A stretch of 64,000 nucleotides of DNA from Streptomyces sp. ISL-94 (GTDB lineage: Bacteria > Actinomycetota > Actinomycetes > Streptomycetales > Streptomycetaceae): assembly GCF_018614075.1 (NCBI RefSeq), contig NZ_JAGGOZ010000064.1:1-64000 (forward strand), given 5' to 3'. Under the pieces are notes generated by a model that ran no database searches, had not been told where the DNA came from, and saw only the letters and a program-made list of their open reading frames with translations. Numbering within the stretch: the stretch's first letter is position 1; the number at the start of each line of letters is the position of its first letter. Shown one piece after another: positions 1 to 9,013 of this stretch. A program made the position numbers and the translations under genes.

Positions 1-360
1 AACCGGTGGATCGAGGTTGAGGCGGGCCTTCCCCTCGGCATAGGGAAGGCGGAAGTAACAGCCAGCCTTGGCGTCAACGGTGACTACACGTGGACCAACG
101 TAGATACGAAGACCCGCAGCGCGACATTGACCAAGTCGGTTCCCATGAAGGTAAAGGGCGGGGAACATTATGGGCTGTCGCCCCACGGCGTGATCGACAC
201 GTACACAACCACCTATTACCACGCGGATGGGCGGACAAGCACTAAGACCTGGGGCGCCTTCGACCTCACTGCGTGGACTCCGGTCATCTACTCGGAGATC
301 CCGATGAACCGGGTGGCCCTCAACGCGACCGTTCTCAAGACAGGGAGCACACCATTCTGA
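1..360 (+). CDS. 3' end of an unidentified protein (5' end outside window)
   Basis: The reading frame is open from base 1 to a TGA at 358-360 and must begin upstream of the window. The visible 119 residues alternate polar and hydrophobic positions and are rich in Thr, Tyr and Val, which suggests a beta-rich, possibly secreted protein. I do not recognise the family; a beta-pore toxin-like fold is only a loose impression. A small lipoprotein gene starts 24 bases downstream on the same strand, so the two may be co-transcribed. Confidence 0.6.
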   Translation, partial: NRWIEVEAGLPLGIGKAEVTASLGVNGDYTWTNVDTKTRSATLTKSVPMKVKGGEHYGLSPHGVIDTYTTTYYHADGRTSTKTWGAFDLTAWTPVIYSEIPMNRVALNATVLKTGSTPF

Positions 361-383
361 CCACTGGAGTGAGGCAGCATCCC

Positions 384-992
384 GTGATTCGTGGGGCGGT
401 GGGCGCCGCCATGTGTGCCCTCCTGGCGGGTTGTGGCCCTCAGGCGGCCCAGACTGCACCGAACGTCTCCACGTCGAGCTCAGCCTCGCAGGTTCAGGCA
501 AGCCCATCGAACCTGAAGCAGAAGGAGGTGGAACTAACGGCCCAGGCTAAGGGGATGGGGGAAATGCCCACGAACGCAGGCATGAGCCGGATTGATCTGC
601 CTGGAGTCACCGCCTTCCTCTGGGAGTCACTCCAAGGGCATGTCTGCCTCTGGGAATCGGCGCTATCCGGCGGCATGCAGACGATCAAATGCTCAACCAC
701 TGATGCCGCACGGCCGAAGAGCGGCTCGAAGGTTGTCGCGCTGCATGGCCCGGGGGCACTGAACGCGGGGGCGCGAGTCGTCCTGTTGGGCGACACCGGC
801 GAGAAGGTCGTGTCCGCCGCCTACAAGGGCCGGGAGCTGGACTGGACATTCGTCAGAACACTCTCCCCTGCGACCAGCGGTCGGGATGTGTACTACGTGA
901 CCTTGGAGGAGTTCCCCCTCGAGGGTTGGCTCGACCTGGCCGTACAGGCAGACGGCCAACGGAAGGCAGATCGGGTCTCACTCGCATGGTAG
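384..992 (+). CDS. small secreted lipoprotein, function unknown
   Basis: The GTG at 384 is chosen because a GGAG-type ribosome site (366-374) precedes it and translation gives a short lipoprotein signal: a hydrophobic stretch ending in the lipobox LLAGC, with Cys17 as the predicted lipidated residue. The mature protein (about 186 aa) begins with a Ser/Thr/Ala-rich linker and then a compact domain that I cannot assign. It follows closely on the partial gene at the window edge and is closed by a strong hairpin. Predicted location is the outer face of the membrane. Confidence 0.7.
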   Translation: MIRGAVGAAMCALLAGCGPQAAQTAPNVSTSSSASQVQASPSNLKQKEVELTAQAKGMGEMPTNAGMSRIDLPGVTAFLWESLQGHVCLWESALSGGMQTIKCSTTDAARPKSGSKVVALHGPGALNAGARVVLLGDTGEKVVSAAYKGRELDWTFVRTLSPATSGRDVYYVTLEEFPLEGWLDLAVQADGQRKADRVSLAW

Positions 993-1003
993 CCACGGCA
1001 TGA

Positions 1004-1032
1004 GGTGGGGGCGCCCATCGTGCGCCCCCACC
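1004..1032 (+). terminator. hairpin terminator after lipoprotein gene
   Basis: A perfect 11-bp GC stem (GGTGGGGGCGC paired with its complement) closes a 7-nt loop 12 bases after the lipoprotein stop. There is no U-tract, as is common in Streptomyces terminators. Confidence 0.65.
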
Positions 1033-1344
1033 AAGCCGTGGACTGTCCGGAGGTTGGCTCTGCCACGCGCTTGGCTTTAGCGGCGATCAGGTAGCTGCAG
1101 GTGTCGAGGGCGGCCTGATCCGAGTGCGGGCGAGATGAACAGCCGTTCGCAGGCGTTCGGCTCACCAGCAATGCGACAAGGGAACGGCTGTGATGCGGAA
1201 CTGACGGAGGGTGTTGCGTCGTAAGTCCTTGATTGCTATTTCGGCGCTCCGCACCGATGGAGTTGGCGTCTTTGCCTTCGGGGCCGGGTGAGCATGGTGG
1301 AGCAATGCTCATGACCTGTGGATCGGCCTCGGGTTGGACGCGAA

Positions 1345-1421
1345 GGGCGTACCTTCCCGGGTAATCGACTTCTGGTCATCGAGTAGGCCGACGTTGCACC
1401 GTCGGTCGGGAAGGCACGCCC
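1345..1421 (+). promoter_or_regulatory. inverted repeat in the transposase leader overlapping its ribosome site
   Basis: A 14-bp inverted repeat with one mismatch pairs 1345-1358 with 1408-1421. The right arm contains GGGAAGG, the only good ribosome-binding sequence for the transposase GTG at 1422. A second small hairpin (CCGACG/CGTCGG) lies inside the loop. If the leader is transcribed from outside the element the start would be sequestered, a known strategy in other IS elements for avoiding read-through expression. The regulatory role here is inferred. Confidence 0.45.
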
Positions 1422-2675
1422 GTGCTGAGCGTAGTGAATGCCGATGGAACGACTGAGACCGGCTCCCTGATCGACGACATCGTCCGCGAGGGCGCGAGGC
1501 GGATGCTGGCAGCCGCCCTGGAGGCTGAAGTCAACTCCTACATAGCCGAGTTGGCCGACCAGCGAGACGAGAGAGGGCGCCGTCTGGTGGTCCGCAACGG
1601 CTATCACCAGCCGAGGAAGGTGACCACTGCGGCCGGGACGGTCGAGGTGAAGGCCCCACGGGTGAATGATAAGCGCGTCGACGAGGCAACCGGCGAGCGC
1701 AAACGGTTCTCCTCGACGATCCTGCCGCCGTGGTGCCGCAAGTCCCCGAAGATCAGCGAGGTGCTGCCGCTCCTCTACCTTCACGGGCTGTCCAGCGGGG
1801 ACTTCGTGCCCGCGCTCGAGCAGTTTCTCGGCTCCTCGGCTGGCCTGTCCCCGGCCACCGTCACCCGGTTGACCAGCCAGCGGCAGGCCGACCACAAGGC
1901 TTTCGGCGAACGAGACCTGTCCGCCACGGACTACGTCTACGTGTGGGCCGACGGCATTCACCTGCGGATCCGTTTGGAGGAGGCGAAGGCCGCGGTCTTG
2001 GTCGTCATGGGCGTGCGCGCGGACGGCGCCAAGGAGCTGATCGCGATGGCCGACGGCTACCGCGAGTCCTCGGAGTCCTGGGCCAGCCTGCTGCGGGACT
2101 GCCAGCGGCGCGGCATGCGCGCTCCCGTCCTCGCCGTCGGCGACGGCGCCCTCGGCTTCTGGAATGCGTTGAACGAGGTCTTCCCCGAAACCCGGCACCA
2201 AAGATGCTGGGTTCACAAAACGGCCAACTGCCTCGACAGCCTCCCGAAGTCGGCCCAGCCCGCGGCGAAGAAGGCCATCCAGGACATCTACAACGCCGAG
2301 GACAAAGAGCACGCGGCCGCCGCGGTCAAGGCGTTCGCCAAGCAGTACGGTGCGAAGTTCCCCAAGGCCGTCAAGAAAATCGTCGATGACGAGGACGAGC
2401 TGCTGGCGTTCTACGACCTCCCCGCCGAGCACTGGATCCACCTGCGGACAACCAACCCCATCGAGTCGACCTTCGCGACCGTCCGGCTGCGGACCAAGGT
2501 CACCAAGGGCGCCGGATCCCGGGCCGCCGCCCTGGCGATGGTCTTCAAGCTCGTCGAGTCCGCCCAGGCCCGCTGGCGAGCCGTGAACGCACCCCACCTC
2601 GTCGCCCTCGTCCGAGCCGGAGCCCGCTTCGAACGCGGACGCCTCGTTGAACGCCCCGAAGCCCACGCAGCCTGA
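1422..2675 (+). CDS. IS256-family (Mutator-type) transposase
   Basis: A 417-aa DDE transposase. The expected acidic triad is visible: Asp in WADG (about residue 176), Asp in VGDGA followed by GFWNAL (about 240), and Glu in TTNPIEST (about 347), the last continuing into FATVRLRTK, a hallmark of the family. The region with Cys and His around RCWVHK also fits. Length matches full family members and no frameshift is seen, so the enzyme may be active. It starts with GTG at 1422 directly after an inverted repeat. Confidence 0.93.
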   Translation: MLSVVNADGTTETGSLIDDIVREGARRMLAAALEAEVNSYIAELADQRDERGRRLVVRNGYHQPRKVTTAAGTVEVKAPRVNDKRVDEATGERKRFSSTILPPWCRKSPKISEVLPLLYLHGLSSGDFVPALEQFLGSSAGLSPATVTRLTSQRQADHKAFGERDLSATDYVYVWADGIHLRIRLEEAKAAVLVVMGVRADGAKELIAMADGYRESSESWASLLRDCQRRGMRAPVLAVGDGALGFWNALNEVFPETRHQRCWVHKTANCLDSLPKSAQPAAKKAIQDIYNAEDKEHAAAAVKAFAKQYGAKFPKAVKKIVDDEDELLAFYDLPAEHWIHLRTTNPIESTFATVRLRTKVTKGAGSRAAALAMVFKLVESAQARWRAVNAPHLVALVRAGARFERGRLVERPEAHAA

Positions 2676-2706
2676 CCCAGGTCAACTGATCTACCGATCT
2701 TGGCTA

Positions 2707-3165
2707 TTACTCATCAGCTTTCTCCTCGGGCAGAACAAGTGGTTCGACCCCACGCGCAGCCTCGCGACGAGCCGAGACCTTGCGGTGCCTGATGCGCCAG
2801 CCCTGACTCGTTCGCACGAGCTGATCCTCGTAAGTGAAGCTGGCAACCGAACCGTCCTGGTTCAAGGCGATGCCCTTCGACCAGGCCCGGGCGCCGTCGC
2901 CGTCCTCGCGGACGATGACGTTGGTGACATGGTGGGCAAGCGGGCCGTCAGGCCCGTGACGATGCGCAGCCGCGATGTACATATCGAGGCGCGGCCGGGA
3001 TGGGTCCTGTGCCGGCAGCGGAGCGAGACCAAGAGCGGTGGCGTCAACCACGAGATCGGGCGTGAACACCTCGTCGAATCGTTCATAGGTGCCGGCGTCA
3101 CTCAGGTGACCATGGAGTGCGATCGCCTCGTGGATCGCCAGGCGGTCGTCGGCGGTCAAGCTCAT
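2707..3165 (-). CDS. SnoaL-like (NTF2-fold) protein
   Basis: The start is the ATG ending at 3165, preceded by GGAG at a proper distance; it gives 152 aa. The sequence has the pattern of SnoaL_4/NTF2-like small alpha-beta cone proteins: an N-terminal helix with AIHEAIALHGHLSD, a DEVFTPDLVVDATALG segment, and a C-terminal WRIRHRKVSARR strand. Such proteins include polyketide cyclases, dehydratases and steroid isomerase-like enzymes; the substrate cannot be told. It lies immediately to the right of the insertion sequence and is transcribed towards it. Confidence 0.75.
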   Translation of the reverse strand: MSLTADDRLAIHEAIALHGHLSDAGTYERFDEVFTPDLVVDATALGLAPLPAQDPSRPRLDMYIAAAHRHGPDGPLAHHVTNVIVREDGDGARAWSKGIALNQDGSVASFTYEDQLVRTSQGWRIRHRKVSARREAARGVEPLVLPEEKADE

Positions 3166-3304
3166 AGCAAACTCCAGACACAACGGTCGGCACGTGCCGG
3201 TCGAGGCTAACACCGCCTCCCATGCGACAGACGGGGCGAGTCTGGAGAACGCGATCAACAAGCCGCATGACACACCGATCCACAGGTCTTGACGATTCCT
3301 CAGC

Positions 3305-3736
3305 ATGGTGGACAGCGGGCTGGACTCGGACGCGCTTGTGGCCATGGCTGCCTGTCTGGGAGTGACTGCCCTGATCCGGCGGATCGCGGGGTCGCGCATC
3401 GTGTTCGGTCAAGAGGTGGTGACTGTGGTGAATCCGGTGTTCACCGATGACAGCCCCTACCGGTAGGTGGCTAGGGTGGCGGCAGCAGTGGGGGAACTTC
3501 GTCATTGACACGACGCAGTTGTCGAGATCGGGGCCTTCGGGTTCGCCGGGGCGAGCACCGACCACTTCGTCGGTTCCACTGCCGGGGCCGTAGCCCAGAT
3601 CAACGAGGCTTGCGGAGCGCCGGGACCTGAGCGGGGCTCCCGTACGGTCCGGCGTTACACCCGAGCGTGGGTGGCTGGCGGCTGCACGTCGGTGATGCTC
3701 GTATGCATCGTTCTCGCCGTCACCGTTAGTGACTGA
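3305..3736 (+). pseudogene. PH-domain membrane protein remnant with two in-frame stops
   Basis: One continuous frame from an ATG at 3305 to a TGA at 3734-3736 resembles the small PH-domain membrane proteins of streptomycetes. It has a short hydrophobic helix, then a strand motif like SRIVFGQEVVTVVNP, later a segment EIGAFGFAGASTDHFVGS, and near the C-terminus a second hydrophobic helix. The frame is interrupted by TAG at 3464-3466 and by a TGA about 40 bases further on. The frame itself is conserved across both stops, so point mutation rather than indels has inactivated it. The upstream frame is closed by TGA at 3290. Confidence 0.55.
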
Positions 3737-3867
3737 CTACGAGGATGACGGCGCTGATGGGAGCGGTGGCAAAGGGCGACGGGCTTATCAGGACGCCCTT
3801 CTTGTCCGGTCGATCTGACCCCGCGAGGAGACGAGGCTGAGGGGCAGGCCAGATCGGGACGCCGGCT

Positions 3868-4437
3868 TCAGTCGAGGGTGATGGGGCCGTCCGGGATCCA
3901 GCCGTCAAGGTAGCAATCAGTGAGGTTCGAGGTGTCCTCGAGGAGCTGGCCGGCGAGGTGACGGTTGAGGTGTAGCCGTGAGATCCACAGGAGGCTCTTG
4001 TCGGCGGGCGGGGACTCTGTCCGGGCGATGAAGTAGTGCATCTCCGTAGGTCGGCCCGCGTTGTGTCTGGCCCATCGGCGTCCTGCGACGGTGCTCCACC
4101 GGATCCTGGATTCGCCCATGTGAGCGAGGGCGAGGGTGGAGGCGGTGTGAGTGTAGGACCCGTGCAGGGGTACGTCGCGTTCGGGTAGTCCCCAGGTCTG
4201 GGGTCGAGGAGGTGTGGGACGAACGAGAGCGATCCGTTCGTCGCTGTCGATCGTGATCAGCCTTACGAGCCTTCGCGAGCGAGGTGCGGGGAAGTCCATG
4301 TCAAACAGCCTGCGACCCGGCCGGTTAAGTAGCCACGCGATTGGTCCGTGTGGCGGATTGTCTGCGTGAGTGTGCATGTCAATGTGGGAAGCGATCTCCG
4401 CCGCGGCGGGAAGGCTCTCTGTCCGGTTGGTCGTCAC
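3868..4437 (-). CDS. degenerate Nudix-like protein
   Basis: Up to 189 aa from a GTG at 4437; an internal ATG at 4299 (143 aa) has a slightly better ribosome site, so the start is uncertain. The segment RLVRLITIDSDERIALVR followed by a TWGLPERDVPLHGS stretch matches the first strands and loop of a Nudix fold. The Nudix box itself (the Glu-rich REx2E helix) is replaced by a Thr/Ala/Leu helix, so the catalytic metal ligands seem absent. It may be a binding-only Nudix-fold protein or a decaying gene. Neighbours give no clue. Confidence 0.45.
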   Translation of the reverse strand: MTTNRTESLPAAAEIASHIDMHTHADNPPHGPIAWLLNRPGRRLFDMDFPAPRSRRLVRLITIDSDERIALVRPTPPRPQTWGLPERDVPLHGSYTHTASTLALAHMGESRIRWSTVAGRRWARHNAGRPTEMHYFIARTESPPADKSLLWISRLHLNRHLAGQLLEDTSNLTDCYLDGWIPDGPITLD

Positions 4438-4506
4438 TACTGGTCAGAGCCACTCATGAACACCCCACACAAACGACAGTTCGCGAGTAGCTCTCGTGGA
4501 CGTCAC

Positions 4507-4542
4507 GAGATCCCGTCCGGTCGAAAGACCGGGCGGGATCTC
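4507..4542 (-). terminator. hairpin terminator of the ABM monooxygenase gene
   Basis: GAGATCCCG and CCGGTC pair with their complements across a GAAA loop, giving a 16-bp stem with one mismatch, 21 bases beyond the minus-strand stop at 4563. It shares the GATCCCG/CCGG core with the hairpin at 4928-4959. Confidence 0.7.
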
Positions 4543-4562
4543 GGCGTTTCCGGGGGGACTTG

Positions 4563-4865
4563 TCAGGCCAGCGGGGTGGCGGCGAGTTCGACGACCTCTG
4601 CGGGGCCGGCTCGGAAGGCGGGGCTCGCGGCGTCGGCTTCGATCATGTGCGGGGTGGCGTCGTGCGCGGCGAGGGCCGACTTCGACTCCCACCGCTCGAT
4701 GAGAACGAAGCGGTCGGGATCGCCCGCCACCTGGTGCAGGTCGTATTGCAGGCAGCCGTCTTCGGCTCGGACGACCGGTGCGAGACGCTCGTACGCCTCG
4801 ATCTGCTCCCGGCCGCGGCCCGGGAGAGTGGTGATCAGGATGACCAGCTGTATGGGGTGTGACAT
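4563..4865 (-). CDS. antibiotic biosynthesis monooxygenase (ABM)-domain protein
   Basis: A 100-aa protein of the ABM/YgiN type, a dimeric ferredoxin-like fold acting on quinols or aromatic polyketides without cofactor. Family features seen are the opening strand IQLVILITTLPGRG, the central ED-GCLQYDLHQ segment, and the RFVLIERWESKSALAAHD helix ahead of the C-terminal strand. Length is typical. It is a single gene on the minus strand, closed by its own hairpin. The exact substrate is unknown; detoxification of a reactive quinone or aldehyde is the usual role of housekeeping members. Confidence 0.85.
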   Translation of the reverse strand: MSHPIQLVILITTLPGRGREQIEAYERLAPVVRAEDGCLQYDLHQVAGDPDRFVLIERWESKSALAAHDATPHMIEADAASPAFRAGPAEVVELAATPLA

Positions 4866-4927
4866 GCGGCGAAGCGTAGGGCGGCAAGTTCAGTGGCAGG
4901 AAGCGCATTTCGGCGCCGGCGCACTCT

Positions 4928-4959
4928 GATCCCGCCCGGTCGTGTGGCCGGGCGGGATC
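4928..4959 (-). terminator. hairpin terminator of the aldo/keto reductase gene
   Basis: GATCCCGCCCGG pairs with its complement over a short loop, forming a very stable stem 14 bases beyond the stop of the minus-strand reductase. Confidence 0.7.
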
Positions 4960-4972
4960 CGGTGGGTCTGGG

Positions 4973-5958
4973 TCAGTTCACCGAGTCGAGCCTGGTGCGC
5001 TGCTCCGGGGTCAGGTCGAGTGCCACCGCGCCGAGGTTCTCCTCCAGCTGGGCCACCGAGGAGGCGCCGACCAGGGGGAGGACCGGGATGTCGCCGCCCA
5101 TCAGCCAGGAGAGGACCACCTGGTTGACGGTGGCGCCGGTTTCGGCGGCGACCTCGCGGACCGCCTTCAGGCGGGGCTCGGTGCCCGCGTGCTCGAAGCC
5201 CGGGCCGAGCGGCTTGTCGTCGCGGACGTAGGCGCCCGAGATCAGCGGGGAGTACGAGACCTCGTGAGCGACGGGTTGTCCCGCAGGTAGCTGAGCAGGT
5301 CGCCGCTGACCAGGCCCTGGTTGCCGTCGGGGGAGCGCAGGCTGGGGATGTCGGTGCGCTGGCGGAGGTAGCTGTGGTGGTGCTGGAGCACCTCGTAGCC
5401 CGGTACGCCCGCCGCGGCGGCCAGGGTGCGGGCCTTCTCCACGCGCCACGCCCAGTGGTTGCTGGCGCCCAGGAGGCCCGCCGTGCCGTTCGCGACGAGC
5501 TCCGCGAAGCCCTGGACGGTCTCCTCCAGCGGGGTGTGCTCGTCCATGATGTGCGCGTACAGCAGGTGGATGCGCTCGATGCCGAGGCGCTCGCGGCTGC
5601 GCTCCGCCGACTCGCGGATGACCTTGGGGGACAGGCCCTCCACGTCGAGGCTGAAGCCGCTGGTGGGCTGGTTGGGGCGGGCGCCGAGCTTGGTGGCGAC
5701 GGTGACCTCGTCGCCGATGCCGCGGCTGCGCAGCCAGCGTCCGACGAGCTCCTCGCTCTCGCCGCCCTGGGTGCCGTTCACCCAGAAGGCGTAGTTGTTG
5801 GAGGTGTCGATGAAGTTGCCGCCCGCCTCCACGAAGCGGTCGAGGATCGCGTACGAGGTGGCCTCGTCGACGGTGGTGCCGAAGGTCATCGTGCCGAGGC
5901 TCAGCACGCTCACTTCGCGGCGCGTTTCGGGGGCGGTGCCGATGACGCGGTATTTCAC
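4973..5958 (-). pseudogene. aldo/keto reductase with a frameshift
   Basis: The N-terminal 230 or so residues (start ATG ending at 5958) and the C-terminal 90 or so belong to one aldo/keto reductase but lie in different frames. The N-terminal part has VLSLGTMTFG, the NFIDTSNNYA segment with the catalytic Asp and Tyr, and a long TIM-barrel stretch down to SYLRDNPSL. The C-terminal part resumes at VSYSPLISGAY and ends with the NADP-binding QLEENLGAV helix. One missing base near 5261-5268 (plus coordinates) would restore the frame. It is either a true pseudogene or a sequencing error. Confidence 0.8.
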
Positions 5959-5988
5959 TGTGGTGCCTTTCCGTTCAGGGGTGGGGAA

Positions 5989-6762
5989 CTAGACCGTGGT
6001 GGCGGTGGGCTGCGGGAGGTCTGCCAGCAGCTCCGCGACCACGGCGTTCAGGTGGGGTACCAGGTAGAAGTGGCCGCCGGGGTAGGAGCGCAGCCGGAAG
6101 GGGCCCGTGGTGTGGTTCCGCCAGGCCTGGGCCTGGGGGGTGTCCACCCGGGGGTCGATGTCGCCGATCAGGGCGGTGACCGGGCAGTCCAGGGGCTCGG
6201 ATCCGGTGAACCGGTAGGTCTCGGTGGCCACGTAGTCGCTGCGTACGGCGGGCAGGATCGCGGCCAGCAGCTCCGGGTGGTCGAGCATCCGGGTGTCGGT
6301 GCCGCCCAGCAGTTTCATGTCGGCGATGAGCGTCTCGTCGTCGGCGAGGTGTACGGAGCCGGGCGCGGGCACCGAGGGGGCGCGGCGACCGGAGACGGCG
6401 AGTGCGGCGGGCGGGTGGCCCGCGTCGCGCAGCCGGCAGGCCACCTCGAAGGCGAGCGAGGACCCCATGCTGTGCCCGAAGATCGTGAACGGGCGGTCGA
6501 GGAAGGCCCCCTGGAGGAGTTCGGCCGCGATGAGGTCGGCGAGCTCGTGCAGGGACTCGACGCACGGTTCGCCGAAGCGCTCCTGGCGGCCCGGGTACTG
6601 GACCACCAGCACCTCGGCGTGGGGCGCGAGGGCGGCCGAGAAGGGGAAGAAGTACGAGGCGTTGCCGCCCGCGTGCGGGAAGCACAGCACCCGCGGGGCG
6701 TCGGCCGGCGCGGTGTGGAACCGGCGCAGCCACGGGGTGCCGGTCGGCGCGACCGGGCCCAC
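5989..6762 (-). CDS. type II thioesterase (alpha/beta hydrolase)
   Basis: A stand-alone editing thioesterase of NRPS/PKS clusters that removes wrong acyl groups from carrier proteins. Motifs in order are LCFPHAGGNASYF at the N-terminus, the nucleophile elbow GHSMGS (Ser of the triad), a late Asp in ALIGDIDPRV, and the catalytic His in YPGGHFYL. The start is uncertain: GTG at 6762 gives 257 aa, while further GTGs at 6798 and 6816 lie in an 18-bp tandem repeat. It is head-to-head with the truncated NRPS module and about 30 bases from the reductase, suggesting a reshaped biosynthetic locus. Confidence 0.85.
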   Translation of the reverse strand: MGPVAPTGTPWLRRFHTAPADAPRVLCFPHAGGNASYFFPFSAALAPHAEVLVVQYPGRQERFGEPCVESLHELADLIAAELLQGAFLDRPFTIFGHSMGSSLAFEVACRLRDAGHPPAALAVSGRRAPSVPAPGSVHLADDETLIADMKLLGGTDTRMLDHPELLAAILPAVRSDYVATETYRFTGSEPLDCPVTALIGDIDPRVDTPQAQAWRNHTTGPFRLRSYPGGHFYLVPHLNAVVAELLADLPQPTATTV

Positions 6763-6828
6763 CCGGCTGCCCCGGCTCGGCCCGCTGCCCTGGCTCACCC
6801 CGCTGCTCCGGCTCACCCCGCTGTCCCG
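6757..6828. repeat. imperfect 18-bp tandem repeat at the thioesterase/NRPS junction
   Basis: Four degenerate 18-bp units lie between the two divergent genes. Read on the minus strand they encode RDSGVS, RSSGVS, QGSGPS and RGSRVG; on the plus strand they give Ala/Pro-rich hexapeptides. They contain the alternative GTG starts of the thioesterase and sit where the NRPS homology begins, so they may mark the rearrangement point. Confidence 0.5.
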
Positions 6829-6831
6829 GCC

Positions 6832-8302
<1,471 letters not shown>

Positions 8303-8310
<8 letters not shown>

Positions 8311-8998
8311 GTACGTCCTGGACGGCACGGAGCCGCGGATCGGCCCGGCGCCGCAGGGCCGCGAGGTCGTCCTCTGGTGGCTCGACACCACCCGCGAGGT
8401 GGTCGGCGGCCACCGGGTGGAGAGCGCCGACGCCCTGCTCAGCGAGGCGGAGCGGGGCCGGGCGGCGCGGCTGCGCCGCCCCGGCGACCGGCACCGCTAC
8501 CGCGCCGCCCACATCGGGCTGCGGCTGGTCCTCGGCGGCTACACCGGCCTGGACCCCCGGGCCGTGCCGGTGACGAGGGAGGACTGCCCCTGCTGCGGGG
8601 AGCCGCACGGCCGTCCCGCCGTCGCGGGCGGCGGCCCCCACTTCTCCCTGTCGCACAGCGACGACCTGGCCCTGATCGCCGTCTCCGGCGTGCCGGTCGG
8701 CGCCGACGTGGAGGGAGTCCCCAAGCCGGGCATCGCCGAGGAACTGCTCCCCTCCCTGCACCCGCAGGAGAACACCGCCCTGCGCGCCCTGCCCGACGCG
8801 CGGCGGCCGACCGCGCTGGCCCGGCTCTGGACCCGCAAGGAGGCCTACCTCAAGGGCACGGGCGTGGGCCTCGCCTACGGCTTCGCCGACCCGTACGTCG
8901 GCATCTCGGACACCCCGGCCCCCCTCGACGGCTGGACCGTCCTCGACGTACAGGCCCCGCCGGCCTACGCCGCGGCCATCGCTCTGAGCGCCGCCTGA
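8303..8998 (+). CDS. 4'-phosphopantetheinyl transferase, Sfp type
   Basis: A 231-aa enzyme that transfers phosphopantetheine from coenzyme A to the carrier-domain serine of NRPS/PKS proteins. The three diagnostic motifs are present: PHFSLSHS, VGADVEG with the Mg-binding acidic residues, and LWTRKEAYLKGTG. Near the middle is a CPCCGEPHGRP segment, common in actinobacterial members. The ATG at 8303 lies inside the end of the NRPS gene (8-base overlap), so the two are translationally coupled and it presumably activates that carrier domain. It looks intact even though its likely partner is truncated; other carrier proteins of the cell could be its targets. Confidence 0.92.
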
Positions 8999-9013
8999 GG
9001 GCACACTGCGCCC

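Larger units (their letters stand above)
1321..2699 (+). mobile_element. IS256-family insertion sequence (boundaries uncertain)
   Basis: A complete transposase gene is flanked by short sequences that could be the terminal inverted repeats: GATCGG at 1321 and its complement CCGATC ending at 2699, with poor matching further inwards. No clear target duplication is visible, so the ends are tentative. The 993-1320 stretch to its left carries only the lipoprotein terminator and no recognisable gene. Confidence 0.5.

Noticed and set aside
1033..1127. Short minus-strand stretch (TCSYLIAAKAKR) that could be a gene fragment
   Set aside because: No start, no recognisable family and low information; left as unassigned sequence beside the insertion element.
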